The notes: a model not told the origin generated them from the letters alone. Counted from the first letter of the stretch, positions 6,726-14,922 are shown. The stretch is DNA of 15,070 nucleotides from Treponema sp. (GCA_031266095.1 JAISBR010000221.1:1-15070); one strand, 5' to 3'. Numbers and translations: made by a program.

Positions 6726-9700
6726 GTGTATAAACCGGTGGACTCTAAAGTGAATTTCCCAAAATTGGAGGAGGAGATCCTCGGCTTTTGGGAGCGGAAT
6801 CGTATTTTCGAAAAATCCATATCCCAGCGGAAAGGGGCGGAAGAATATGTCTTTTTCGACGGTCCGCCTTTTGCCACCGGTTTGCCCCATTTCGGGCACT
6901 TTGTACCCAGTACCATTAAGGACATCATTCCCCGTTACCAGGCCATGAAAGGCAAAAGGGTGGAGCGCCGCTTCGGATGGGACTGCCACGGGCTGCCGGT
7001 GGAAAACCTTATCGAAAAAGAGCTTGGTCTCAATTCGAAAACCGATATTGAGCAATTCGGCATCACTCAATTCAACGAAGCCTGCCGCGTTTCGGTGCTC
7101 CGTTATGTGAATGAATGGCGGACGATTATTTCACGTCTTGGCCGCTGGGTCGATTTTGACAACGATTACAAAACTATGGACCCTGACTATATGGAGACTA
7201 TCTGGTGGGTGATGAAGTCTCTCTGGAAGAAGGACCTGCTCTATGAAGGTCACTACATTCTTCCCTACTGTCCCCGATGCGCCACGGTCCTTTCAAATCA
7301 CGAGCTTAATCTTGGCGGTTACAAGGACATACACGATCCAGGAATTACCATCCGTTTCAAAATAAACGACAGCTGCGCCTCAAGCGGCGCAATGCTCAAC
7401 GATCGGTCCTATTTTCTGGCGTGGACCACCACTCCCTGGACCCTGCCTTCCAATCTTGCTCTCACCTTGGGGCCTGACATCGATTATGTGATAGTGGAAG
7501 ATCAAACCGCTGCGGGTGCGGCGTTGCCGCCGGAGGCGAAGGATCGCTACATCCTGGCCGAGGCCCGGCTTTCGGCCTATTACAAAACTGACGCCGATTA
7601 CCGGATACTCCGAAAAATGAAAGGAGCGGACCTCCTCGGCCTTGAGTATGAGCCGCTGTTTCCCTACTTCAAAGACGCAGCCGGGCGAAACGCCTTCCGT
7701 ACTTACGCCGGTGATTTTGTTTCAACCGAGGATGGCACGGGTATTGTCCATACTGCGCCCGGTTTCGGTGAGGACGACGCCAGGGTGCTCAAGGGAACCG
7801 GTGTGCCGGTGATTTGTCCGGTGGACGCGGAGTGCCGCTTTACCGCTGATGTTACCGATTTCTCAGGGCTTTTTGTCAAAGACGCGGACAAGGCAATCAT
7901 GGAACGGCTCAAAGCCGAGAGAAAACTGGTGAAACGTGAGCAGATACTCCACGCCTATCCCCATTGTTGGAGATGCGGCAGTCCGCTCATTTACCGGGCT
8001 GTGGGTTCCTGGTTTGTCAACGTGGAGAAGATCAAATCTGATATGCTGGACGCCAATAGCCGGATCTACTGGGTGCCCGAACACATCAAGGAAGGCCGGT
8101 TTGGTAAATGGCTTGAGGGCGCCCGTGATTGGGCGATCAGCCGTAACCGCTACTGGGGTAATCCCCTGCCGATCTGGCGCTGTCCTGACTGCGGTAAAAC
8201 TATCTGCGTGGGAAGCCGCGCCGAACTCAAAGAGCTTTCAGGGCAGTTCCCCGAAGACCTCCACAAGCATTTCGTTGACAATATCACCATACCCTGTTCA
8301 AAAGTTCCCCCGGAAACGGACGGAACCAATAAGAACTGTAACGGGATCATGCAGCGGATCCCCGAGGTCTTGGACTGTTGGTTTGAATCCGGCGCGATGC
8401 CTTTCGGGCAGAATCACTATCCTTTCGAAAACAAGGATTTTTTTGACAGCCACTTTCCCGCAGACTTTATCAACGAGGGTCTCGATCAGACCCGCGGTTG
8501 GTTCTACACCTTGACCATCCTCGCGTCGGCACTGTGCAAAAAACCGGCGTTTAAAAACTGCATTGTAAGCGGCCTGGTCCTTGCCGCTGACGGCAAGAAA
8601 ATGAGCAAGAGCCTGCGTAACTACACCGATCCGGTGGAGGTAATCAACCGTTTTGGCGCCGATGCCCTGCGGCTTTTTTTGGTACATTCTGCGGTTGTGA
8701 AAGCCGACGACCTCCGTTACAGCGACGAGGGCGTGCGTGAGGTAATGAAAAGTATCATCATCCCCCTGTGGAATGCCTATAGTTTTTTCGTGACCTACGC
8801 CAACATCGACAAGGTCAGCCCCGAAGGGGCGCCCGATCGTCCGGCCAACCCGCTTGACCAGTGGATTCTCTCCGAGGCGGAGAACCTGGCCGAAAAAGTG
8901 GGCGGTGCCCTTGACTCCTACGATCTGTCCCGGGCGGTGGATCCCATTTTGGAATTCATCGATCTGCTCAACAATTGGTACATCCGCCGCTCGCGCCGCC
9001 GCTTCTGGCGCAGTGAAAACGACGCCGATAAAATCGAAGCCTACGCTACGCTCTACGATGTGCTCAAAACATCGATATCCGTCGCCGCCCCCTTTATGCC
9101 CTTTATCACGGACGCTATATGGCAGAATCTGCGCAAGGACAGCGACACCGAATCCGTGCATCTCACGGATTTCCCCAAACCCAGGGAGAGACGCCGGGAC
9201 CGCTCTCTTGAATTCCGCATGGCCGCTGTTCGGCATGCGGTTTCAATGGGCCGTTCCCTGCGTTCCCAATACAATATCAAGGTACGCCAGCCTCTGCATA
9301 TGGCCGAGATTGTTACCCGTAACCCGGAAGAAAAAAAAATGTTACTCGACATGGTTGAGATCATTCGGGAAGAACTCAACGTCAAAGAGGTAATCTTTCG
9401 GGATAACGAGGAAGACCTGGTTGAGTACGAGGTCAAGCCCAATTTCCGTGTCTTGGGAAAAGAGTTGGGAAAAGATATGAAAGCGGCCGCCGGGAGAATA
9501 GAATCTCTGCGTCATGCGGATATTCAAGAGGTTCTTGAAGGAGCTTCCCTTTTCATTGATATTCCCTCTGCGGACGGCGGTGTAAGAACCGTAGTGATCA
9601 CCGCCGATAAAATTGATGTTAGGCGCAACAAGAGAGCGAATCTGTTGGTACTTAACGAGGGAACCCTCACGGTCGGCATTGACGCGGAAATCACCCGTGA

Positions 9701-9965
9701 GCTTTCCATGGAAGGAGACATCCGGGATCTTGTCCGGGGTGTGCAGAACACCCGTAAAGAAATGGGCCTTTCGGTAACCGATCGTATCAAACTTACAATC
9801 TATGGTTCTGACCAAATGAAAGAAGCCTGGGACAGTTTTGGGAGTTCCGCTGCCTCGGAAACTCTGGCCCTGAAAACCGCTTGGGCTAAAATTGACGGAC
9901 AGATTCCGCTGGTGGCCGGTGACGACACTTGGTACGTGAAGGTTGAGAAAATTGAAAATGAATAG
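6726..9965 (+). CDS. ileS: Isoleucyl-tRNA synthetase, eukaryote-like (IleS2) type
   Basis: This synthetase charges tRNA-Ile in the cytoplasm. With the GTG start at 6726 the protein has 1079 residues, the longer class. HIGH appears as HFGH (55-58) in PPFATGLPHFGHF. The second signature is KKMSKSLRNYTDP, with KMSKS at 625-629. TTTPWTLPSN (234-243) marks the editing domain. The LRNY and HFGH variants are those of the eukaryote-like IleRS clade, described for spirochaetes and associated with natural mupirocin resistance in that clade. Start choice: the frame also has a TTG at 6714, but that codon lies at and inside the Shine-Dalgarno GGAGG (6716-6720). GTG 6726 follows at 5 nt and is therefore preferred. 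The stop overlaps the next gene's likely ATG by 8 bp, giving an operon with the downstream lipoprotein. Confidence 0.95.
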   Translation: MYKPVDSKVNFPKLEEEILGFWERNRIFEKSISQRKGAEEYVFFDGPPFATGLPHFGHFVPSTIKDIIPRYQAMKGKRVERRFGWDCHGLPVENLIEKELGLNSKTDIEQFGITQFNEACRVSVLRYVNEWRTIISRLGRWVDFDNDYKTMDPDYMETIWWVMKSLWKKDLLYEGHYILPYCPRCATVLSNHELNLGGYKDIHDPGITIRFKINDSCASSGAMLNDRSYFLAWTTTPWTLPSNLALTLGPDIDYVIVEDQTAAGAALPPEAKDRYILAEARLSAYYKTDADYRILRKMKGADLLGLEYEPLFPYFKDAAGRNAFRTYAGDFVSTEDGTGIVHTAPGFGEDDARVLKGTGVPVICPVDAECRFTADVTDFSGLFVKDADKAIMERLKAERKLVKREQILHAYPHCWRCGSPLIYRAVGSWFVNVEKIKSDMLDANSRIYWVPEHIKEGRFGKWLEGARDWAISRNRYWGNPLPIWRCPDCGKTICVGSRAELKELSGQFPEDLHKHFVDNITIPCSKVPPETDGTNKNCNGIMQRIPEVLDCWFESGAMPFGQNHYPFENKDFFDSHFPADFINEGLDQTRGWFYTLTILASALCKKPAFKNCIVSGLVLAADGKKMSKSLRNYTDPVEVINRFGADALRLFLVHSAVVKADDLRYSDEGVREVMKSIIIPLWNAYSFFVTYANIDKVSPEGAPDRPANPLDQWILSEAENLAEKVGGALDSYDLSRAVDPILEFIDLLNNWYIRRSRRRFWRSENDADKIEAYATLYDVLKTSISVAAPFMPFITDAIWQNLRKDSDTESVHLTDFPKPRERRRDRSLEFRMAAVRHAVSMGRSLRSQYNIKVRQPLHMAEIVTRNPEEKKMLLDMVEIIREELNVKEVIFRDNEEDLVEYEVKPNFRVLGKELGKDMKAAAGRIESLRHADIQEVLEGASLFIDIPSADGGVRTVVITADKIDVRRNKRANLLVLNEGTLTVGIDAEITRELSMEGDIRDLVRGVQNTRKEMGLSVTDRIKLTIYGSDQMKEAWDSFGSSAASETLALKTAWAKIDGQIPLVAGDDTWYVKVEKIENE

Positions 9966-10995
9966 CATGGACCTGAATTTATCTCAAACGCGGCCGGCTC
10001 CCGCCTGCGGGGGCTTATGGGCCTTCCGCGAATTGCACGCTTTCCTCCCTGTGCTCCGGGCCTCCCTGGGCGTTTCTTTGCTGCTATTTTTGTTCATCTC
10101 CTGCCGGACTATACCCGAAATACCCGATGCAGTGATGGAAGAATCCGAATACATTCCCCTGGAACCGGGGGCGCTGGTCTACGTGTTTGCCGATGTACAA
10201 GGCTCACGGCCAATTCTGGACCTTATTCAAATCCGAGAGATGAATGAAAAGCAGTCAAAACAGATGCTTGACCGGACCCGTTCTGCGGCGGCGGCCCTAT
10301 ACCCGCCGGAAAGCGGCAGGCGTTTTCAACTGACAGCTTGGGGCGATTACCCCTCTTTCCGCGCGGGTATGGCTTTTGGTATGAGCAAAAACTGGAAAAA
10401 GCGGCATTCCGCCACCGGGGGCCTTCCCTACTGGTATTCGGCCAAAGACAGGCTTTCGGTCGCCCTGAACGCGAAGCAGGCGTTTGTCTCCGCGCCGGTA
10501 AATGATGTTCCGGACGAGCCGTTTTTACGGACACCCGGCCTTGAGGCCCCTGAGGGATTCCTCGAATTCCGCCGGGGAGCGCTTATTTCCTGTTGGCTTG
10601 AAGATCCCGCCGTCCTGATCAATCAAATCTTTGAAAAAATGCGGCTCCCCCTACAGCTTCCGGCGGAGCGGATCTTTGTCAGCCTCTTTCTTGCGGCGGA
10701 CCGTCCTGAGTCAGGTGTCATCGTAACAACCGGGGAAACCGGGGATCGGCAATATGACGCGATGATACGGATTCAGGTCTCCGGCGCGACCCAGGCCAGG
10801 GCCCTGGTCACACTTTTCACCCTGGCCAGGAGTTTCATCGCCGCCGGGATGGTACAGGAGGACGGTCCTGCGGCGCTGGCGGCTCTGCTCTTTGCTAATC
10901 CGCCGGTTCAGGACGGCCGGAACCTCAACATCAAAATTGACGCCTTAACGGGAAAGGACATTGCTTTACTTTTCAGTTTTTTCCCGGTATATTAA
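9958..10995 (+). CDS. Putative lipoprotein of unknown function downstream of ileS
   Basis: I do not recognise a family with certainty. From ATG 9958, overlapping the ileS stop (TAG 9963-9965), the product has 345 residues. A hydrophobic segment, GVSLLLFLFIS (38-48), leads to Cys49, a plausible lipobox, so the mature protein is probably anchored in the envelope. The N-terminal region before it is unusually long. ATG 9967 or GTG 10051 would give shorter signal peptides, the latter the most typical, but none has a good Shine-Dalgarno. The mature part is mixed alpha/beta-looking with no transmembrane span. From memory, T. pallidum also has a lipoprotein (TP0453) next to its ileS; this could be a distant positional counterpart, which I cannot verify by alignment. 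It is followed at 18 bp by the FmdB-type gene. Confidence 0.7.
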   Translation: MNSMDLNLSQTRPAPACGGLWAFRELHAFLPVLRASLGVSLLLFLFISCRTIPEIPDAVMEESEYIPLEPGALVYVFADVQGSRPILDLIQIREMNEKQSKQMLDRTRSAAAALYPPESGRRFQLTAWGDYPSFRAGMAFGMSKNWKKRHSATGGLPYWYSAKDRLSVALNAKQAFVSAPVNDVPDEPFLRTPGLEAPEGFLEFRRGALISCWLEDPAVLINQIFEKMRLPLQLPAERIFVSLFLAADRPESGVIVTTGETGDRQYDAMIRIQVSGATQARALVTLFTLARSFIAAGMVQEDGPAALAALLFANPPVQDGRNLNIKIDALTGKDIALLFSFFPVY

Positions 10996-11013
10996 AGGTA
11001 AGGAAAATAGTTT

Positions 11014-11364
11014 ATGCCTACTTATGAATACGAATGTAAAAGCTGTGGTCACACCTTTGAGGCTTTTCAGGCCATGAGTGACGATCCTCTTGATAGGTGC
11101 CCCAAGTGCGGAAAGACTGTCCGCAGACTGATCCGGGGCGGAACCGGCGTTATTTTCAAAGGTTCCGGTTTCTATGTTACCGACCGGGCCGGGGCTTCCC
11201 TTAAAACTTCCAAATCCGCTGATACCGCGCCGACAGATAAGTCCGCTCCGAGTCAGAGCCCCTCGGCTCCCTCTTCCGCGGACGGTGCCTCAAGCGGCAG
11301 GGAAAGCGCCTCGAAAAAAAACGGCCCTGAGGGGAAGGCCAAGCCGGCGGCCCAAACGGCGTAA
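11014..11364 (+). CDS. FmdB-family zinc-ribbon protein with low-complexity tail
   Basis: The 116-residue protein starts MPTYEYECKSCGHTFE and carries two CxxC knuckles, C8/C11 and C29/C32. RLIRGGTGVIFKGSGFYVTD (39-58) then follows, the standard FmdB/putative regulatory protein domain of about 60 residues. The remaining half (60-116) is a Ser/Ala/Pro/Lys-rich, probably disordered tail. The family's role is not settled; members are called regulators of amide or formamide genes by name only. ATG 11014 has AAGGA about 9 nt upstream. It lies in the ileS operon direction and is separated by 1 nt from the start of the next zinc-ribbon gene. Confidence 0.85.
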   Translation: MPTYEYECKSCGHTFEAFQAMSDDPLDRCPKCGKTVRRLIRGGTGVIFKGSGFYVTDRAGASLKTSKSADTAPTDKSAPSQSPSAPSSADGASSGRESASKKNGPEGKAKPAAQTA

Positions 11365-11365
11365 T

Positions 11366-11674
11366 TTGAAAAAAAAGCCCCGCTTTTTCTGTGATAACTG
11401 CGGCGCCGAGGTTGGGCATGACGCGAAAGCCTGCCCGCGTTGCGGCCGTTTTTTCGTGTCGGTCCGCTGTCCCAACTGCGGTTTTTCGGGTGAAGAGCGG
11501 CTTTTCACCGCCGGCTGCCCCGCCTGCGGTTATTCAGCGCCGCCTCAGGGCGGTGAGGGATGGTTATGCGCAAAAAAGGTCCCTGCTAGCCCCCTTCCTA
11601 TATGGGTATATATCTTTTCGATCTTTGCCTTGCTTTGTGTATGTGCGATTCTGTTCTTTGCGGTTACGAGGTAG
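11366..11674 (+). CDS. Small membrane protein with tandem zinc ribbons
   Basis: The 102-residue product contains four CxxC pairs (C9/C12, C23/C26, C35/C38, C51/C54), i.e. two double-knuckle zinc ribbons, followed by a linker and one C-terminal transmembrane segment (about 79-100) with two further Cys. The start is TTG 11366, one base after the fmdB stop codon. No clear Shine-Dalgarno is visible, so expression probably depends on coupling to fmdB. The frame is open further upstream, but that part is the out-of-frame shadow of the fmdB tail. Function unknown; a scaffold or redox/metal sensor at the membrane is possible. The next structure is a terminator at 11736. Confidence 0.72.
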   Translation: MKKKPRFFCDNCGAEVGHDAKACPRCGRFFVSVRCPNCGFSGEERLFTAGCPACGYSAPPQGGEGWLCAKKVPASPLPIWVYIFSIFALLCVCAILFFAVTR

Positions 11675-11735
11675 GGGACGCGGGTACTTTTTTACACAAC
11701 CAGGAGTTTGTTGTACTTCGTGCATAAAACCTCCC

Positions 11736-11760
11736 AAAATCGCCTGACAGGCGATTTTTT
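11736..11760 (+). terminator. Intrinsic terminator of the ileS operon
   Basis: AAAATCGCCT (11736-11745) pairs with AGGCGATTTT (11749-11758) around a 3-nt loop (or 9 bp with a 5-nt loop), and the T-run extends to 11760. It lies 62 bp after the zinc-ribbon gene, ending the ileS-lipoprotein-fmdB group. The A-rich left arm means it could also terminate transcription from the other side. Confidence 0.85.
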
Positions 11761-11842
11761 ACTCTGCAAACTCCGTAAAGAGCCCGTTAATCGGGGTTTT
11801 ACGGCACAAAGTGACACAAAAACCTACAAACGCAACAGGTTC

Positions 11843-11868
11843 CTAGTATCTATACATGGTTATAACTG
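11843..11868 (+). repeat. IS630 left terminal inverted repeat
   Basis: It begins CTAGTATCTATACATGG, with the target TA at 11844-11845. It pairs with the inverted sequence at 13034-13059, 20 of 26 positions identical. Confidence 0.75.
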
Positions 11869-13056
11869 TGAGTGAATTACTGTATACTTGTCGGTATAGA
11901 AACCAAAGGGGAGAGAATCTATGTCACCGAAAAAATACCGGGTAACGCTCACGGAAGATGAAAAGCAAGTGCTTCGTGAAATTATCAACAAGGGGAAACA
12001 CGGCACCCGGAAACGCAAACGGGCGCAGGCATTGCTGCTTACCAACGAAGGGTATACCGATGAGATGGCCGCCGACCGGGTCAGGGTGCACCGCCGGGGG
12101 ATAGAAGACCTGCGGCAGCGGTTTGTGGAAGAGGGATTTGAGAGTACCCTTGAAGGGAAGCCGCGGGGACACCGGTCCCGGTCCCTCACTGGAGAAGACG
12201 AGGCGCGGCTTGTCACCCTGGTATGCGGGCCGGCGCCGGAAGGCTGTGCCCGGTGGACCTTGCGATTATTAGCAGATGCCTGGGTGACCCGTGAACATAC
12301 CGATACCCAGACGGTATCCCGGGAAACCATCCGGCCGACACTAAAAAAAACTCGCCTTTAACCCTGGCGGAATCGGGAATGTGGTATTCCCCCGGAAGCG
12401 AACGCGGAGTTTGTAGCCGGGATGGAGGATGTCCTTGACGTATACACCCAAGAATGGAACGAAAACCGTCCGTTGGTATGCATGGACGAATGTCCGAAAC
12501 AGCTGTTCGGGGAAACGAGGAGTCCCTTACCGGGTAAGCCGGGGTCTCCGGCCTGTTTTGACCGTGAATATGTGCGGAACGGAACCTGCGACATATTCAT
12601 GTTCGCCGCTCCCCTGGAGGGCTGGAGGCGGGCGGACATAACGGAACTGCGGACACGGAAGGATTGGGCGGAACAGGTAAAACGGCTGGTGGACGAAGAT
12701 TTTCCTCTGGCGGAAAAAATTATCCTGGTGATGGACAATCTGAATACTCACAGTGTCGCGTCCGTGTATGAAACATTTCCGGCGGAAGAAGCGAAACGGC
12801 TGCGGGACAAACTGGAAATGTATTATACACCGAAACACGGAAGCTGGCTGAACATGGCCGAGATAGAACTGAATGTGATAAACAATCAGGGATTATCACA
12901 GAGGATACCGACCATAGAGCAGATGCGGAAAGCGGTGGCGGCATGGAATAGAAGACGGAACAAAGAAGTGCGTAAACTCAACTGGCGCTTTACTACTGCC
13001 GACGCCCGCATTAAACTGAAACGCCTATATCCACAGTTTGAATAATGTTTTGATAC
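11846..13056 (+). mobile_element. IS630-family insertion sequence with TA target duplication
   Basis: The element is about 1211 bp, a usual size for the family, with one transposase gene. TA dinucleotides flank it (11844-11845 and 13057-13058), as expected for IS630/Tc1-like insertion. The ends are imperfect inverted repeats matching at 20 of 26 positions when the TA and one flanking base are included; the outermost GTATC/GATAC is perfect. The right repeat overlaps the end of the transposase gene. The transposase carries a nonsense codon, so this copy is probably not autonomous. Confidence 0.8.
11921..13045 (+). pseudogene. IS630-family transposase interrupted by one nonsense codon
   Basis: ATG 11921 follows AAAGGGGAG. 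The first 146 codons hold a helix-turn-helix region with KRKRAQALLL and the GRSRS-like linker, and end at TAA 12359-12361. The same frame continues immediately with PWRNRECGIPPEANAEF and runs to TAA 13043-13045, giving 374 codons including the internal stop. The DDE catalytic part is intact: Asp189 in LVCMDE, Asp272 in ILVMDNLNTH and Glu314 in WLNMAEIEL, ending with the family's ADARIKLKRLYP signature. Relatives usually read LKPW where this copy reads L-stop-PW, so the simplest cause is one AAA to TAA substitution. A run of eight A (12343-12350) lies just before, but both halves are in one frame, so frameshifting would not bypass the stop. Confidence 0.85.
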
Positions 13057-13059
13057 TAG
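13034..13059 (-). repeat. IS630 right terminal inverted repeat
   Basis: Read on the minus strand it begins CTAGTATCAAAACATT, matching the left end at 20 of 26 positions. It contains the transposase stop codon (TAA 13043-13045) and the second target TA (13057-13058). Confidence 0.75.
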
Positions 13060-13175
13060 TATGGTTATGACGATGACTGCTTCCAACGGATACACTTTGT
13101 TCCGCTCTATCCGGGGATCTCGAATGGCCGAAACATAGGTCATGATCGGCGCTATGGGTCTTTTTCTTGTTCCAT
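13059..13175 (-). pseudogene. Broken start of an ISAs1-type transposase, cut by the IS630 element
   Basis: On the minus strand, MTYVSAIRDPRIERNKVYP followed by LEAVIVITI resembles the N-terminal DDE-associated domain of ISAs1-family transposases (DPRxxRxKxYPL pattern). The likely original start is ATG 13175 (MEQEK), with GGGAGGGG upstream. It is out of frame with the rest by one base; adding one base to the A5 run (13161-13165 on the plus strand) would restore a continuous frame. The gene stops at the IS630 right end. The sequence beyond the left IS end does not continue the transposase, so the rest is lost. Family assignment is from a short motif only. Confidence 0.6.
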
Positions 13176-13201
13176 GATTCCCCTCCCAGAAAATCATGCC
13201 A

Positions 13202-13207
13202 ATTATA
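13202..13207 (-). promoter_or_regulatory. Extended -10 box of the broken ISAs1-type gene
   Basis: The minus strand reads TGATATAAT, a perfect TATAAT (13202-13207) with an adjoining TG. No good -35 is visible. Transcription would start near 13195, ahead of the remnant, and run into the IS630 element as antisense. Confidence 0.45.
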
Positions 13208-13237
13208 TCACTTCTTCCTACTTTGTTTATATGCGCT

Positions 13238-13261
13238 CGCCCTGGGTTTTGGAACAGGGCG
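13238..13261. repeat. 7-bp inverted repeat between the IS remnant and the Omp85-like gene
   Basis: CGCCCTG (13238-13244) and CAGGGCG (13255-13261) are perfect inverted copies around a 10-nt loop. No U-tract follows on either strand, so it is not a standard terminator. It lies where the left end of the ISAs1-like element should be and may be part of it. The rest of 13198-13349 shows nothing else I can name. Confidence 0.4.
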
Positions 13262-13349
13262 GGAAAATAAATTTTCTCTTATTTTACCTAACAAGACATT
13301 TCTTAACGGATGTATTTTCCGGAGCGGAAATAACCCGGTTTAACCACGC

Positions 13350-14876
13350 CTAATAATGATTTCCCAGTCCGATAAATATTTCCGAATTTTCGCTGTTCCG
13401 CAAATCAAACCCGGCGCTTACCCGGATAAAAAAGCTTCGGAAGGCAAGCGGGAAAATTTTTAATTCCAGTCCGCCGGTGAAAAGCCACTCGTAATCATTC
13501 CCGTTGTTTCCATTTTCAAGTAAAGCCGCGTCAAAGAACGGCGAGAGATGAAATTCAAGGTCAAAGAAAGTCCGATGTCTGCCGGTTCCCCATTGGGAAG
13601 GACGAAACCGGCCAATCCTGAACGGTGTATCCAGATTGACAAACACAAGCCCCGTTGCCGTGAGGTTTTTTTCCGGTTCCAAAAGGCTTTTGTCGGGGAT
13701 TCCCCGCAACGGACCGCCCACCGCAAGGTACTGGGTGTCGGTAAATAAAACATGCTGATATCGGATACGGAATGAAACTCCGGAAAAATCCGCCAAAGGG
13801 ATATGCCCGATGCCGGTTACCGAAATATCGTGCTTGTTTTTCGCATTGTCGCAAAAATAAAAGTTATTGTTCTGTTCCGCGTTAAACAAAAAACCGCTCT
13901 GGAAGTTTCCGCGCCAGTTTACCCGCGAAAATCTGAGCGAATGGGAAAAAATCCCAATCGGCCCAATGTATTGCTCCCGGTCATCAAGCGGCCAGTACCG
14001 GAACGCGATCCCAACAGCCGGTTCATAAGTCAATTCGCCAAACGAAAAAACCTGAATACCAAGGGGAATTTCCCAGGCGACAAAAGGCTTGCTGATAAAA
14101 TATGACTCTAAATTATTGTGAAAGGCAATAACATTCGCCATGCCGGATACAAGATACGTAAAAGGACTTTCCGTGTTATCGTAATCAAAGAGTTCTTCTT
14201 TTTCCAGCGTCAGATTCTGCTCAAATCCAAGCGTGAGCGTTGTCCGGCGAAATGGAAGATCAACAGACAGTGACGAAATATTATTGAAATAAAACGGTTC
14301 GTCGGAATTGTTAATTCGGTAAGAAAACTCATTATTAAATCCAAAATTCCAACCAAACCCCAAATACTGAAAAGGCAGATCGAATTTCAGCATGGAATTC
14401 GCATAATTATTGCCGTCTGCGTCACGCGCATACCCCAGGTTGATCCCGAACTCGCTCAAACCTCCCAGAAAATTATAATCCCGCAACCTGAGCTCAAGTT
14501 TTGTACCTGATGACGAGCTGAATTTTGGATACGGCAGAATAACAAAATTATTCGTATCAGATGTTTTAACCAGGAGATCAACAGGAAGCCGCCCCGTCTC
14601 ATCCGTCCCGCCGACAGTATATTCAATAACGGCGCTTTCAACCTGCCGGTTATTCAAAACCGTCTGTTCTTTTTCTTTGATATACGCGGTCAACCGACCA
14701 TCGCCTGTGATTTCCTCACCGGACGTTATCCCCGATGCGATCAACAGCGCAAACGGCTTTGTTTTTCCCTGAATAACATACTCAACATTCCGAATATAAT
14801 AAACCGTATTTTCGTCAGCAAAACCGATCGAAAAAACACCACACAATAAAACAAAAAACGATAAAAATTTACGCAT
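13350..14876 (-). CDS. Omp85-superfamily outer-membrane protein (POTRA-like region plus beta barrel)
   Basis: From ATG 14876 the product has 508 residues. Residues 1-20 (MRKFLSFFVLLCGVFSIGFA) form a signal peptide with a cleavage site before DENT. Residues 21 to about 115 (IRNVEYVIQGKTKPF onwards) look like a single POTRA-like domain. The C-terminal part is rich in alternating aromatic/hydrophobic strands and ends in Tyr, as outer-membrane barrels do. Two Omp85 hallmarks are visible: RDYNFLGG (132-139) at the barrel entry, and VGGPLRGI with the L6-loop Arg-Gly at 391-392. One POTRA separates it from BamA, which has several, so it may be a TamA- or patatin-barrel-like relative or a dedicated transporter; the substrate is unknown. 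A frame extension to ATG 14924 overlaps the TATAAT box and is unlikely to be translated. Neighbours are insertion sequences only. Confidence 0.75.
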   Translation of the reverse strand: MRKFLSFFVLLCGVFSIGFADENTVYYIRNVEYVIQGKTKPFALLIASGITSGEEITGDGRLTAYIKEKEQTVLNNRQVESAVIEYTVGGTDETGRLPVDLLVKTSDTNNFVILPYPKFSSSSGTKLELRLRDYNFLGGLSEFGINLGYARDADGNNYANSMLKFDLPFQYLGFGWNFGFNNEFSYRINNSDEPFYFNNISSLSVDLPFRRTTLTLGFEQNLTLEKEELFDYDNTESPFTYLVSGMANVIAFHNNLESYFISKPFVAWEIPLGIQVFSFGELTYEPAVGIAFRYWPLDDREQYIGPIGIFSHSLRFSRVNWRGNFQSGFLFNAEQNNNFYFCDNAKNKHDISVTGIGHIPLADFSGVSFRIRYQHVLFTDTQYLAVGGPLRGIPDKSLLEPEKNLTATGLVFVNLDTPFRIGRFRPSQWGTGRHRTFFDLEFHLSPFFDAALLENGNNGNDYEWLFTGGLELKIFPLAFRSFFIRVSAGFDLRNSENSEIFIGLGNHY

Positions 14877-14922
14877 GCCTTGGCACTCGGCAATTTCCAA
14901 TGCAAAAAAGAGTAGGCGATTC

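Noticed and set aside
12341..12361. Programmed frameshift at the A8 run joining two transposase ORFs
   Set aside because: The two halves are in the same frame, so a shift would leave the homologous frame; the interruption is a plain stop codon.
13059..13081. Apparent partial copy of the IS630 left end just outside the right end (ATGGTTAT and following bases), suggesting tandem elements
   Set aside because: These bases are the VIVITI codons of the ISAs1-type remnant on the minus strand; the similarity is short and probably chance or target preference.
13238..13261. Inverted repeat as terminator of the Omp85-like gene
   Set aside because: No T-run follows on the minus strand; kept only as a repeat.
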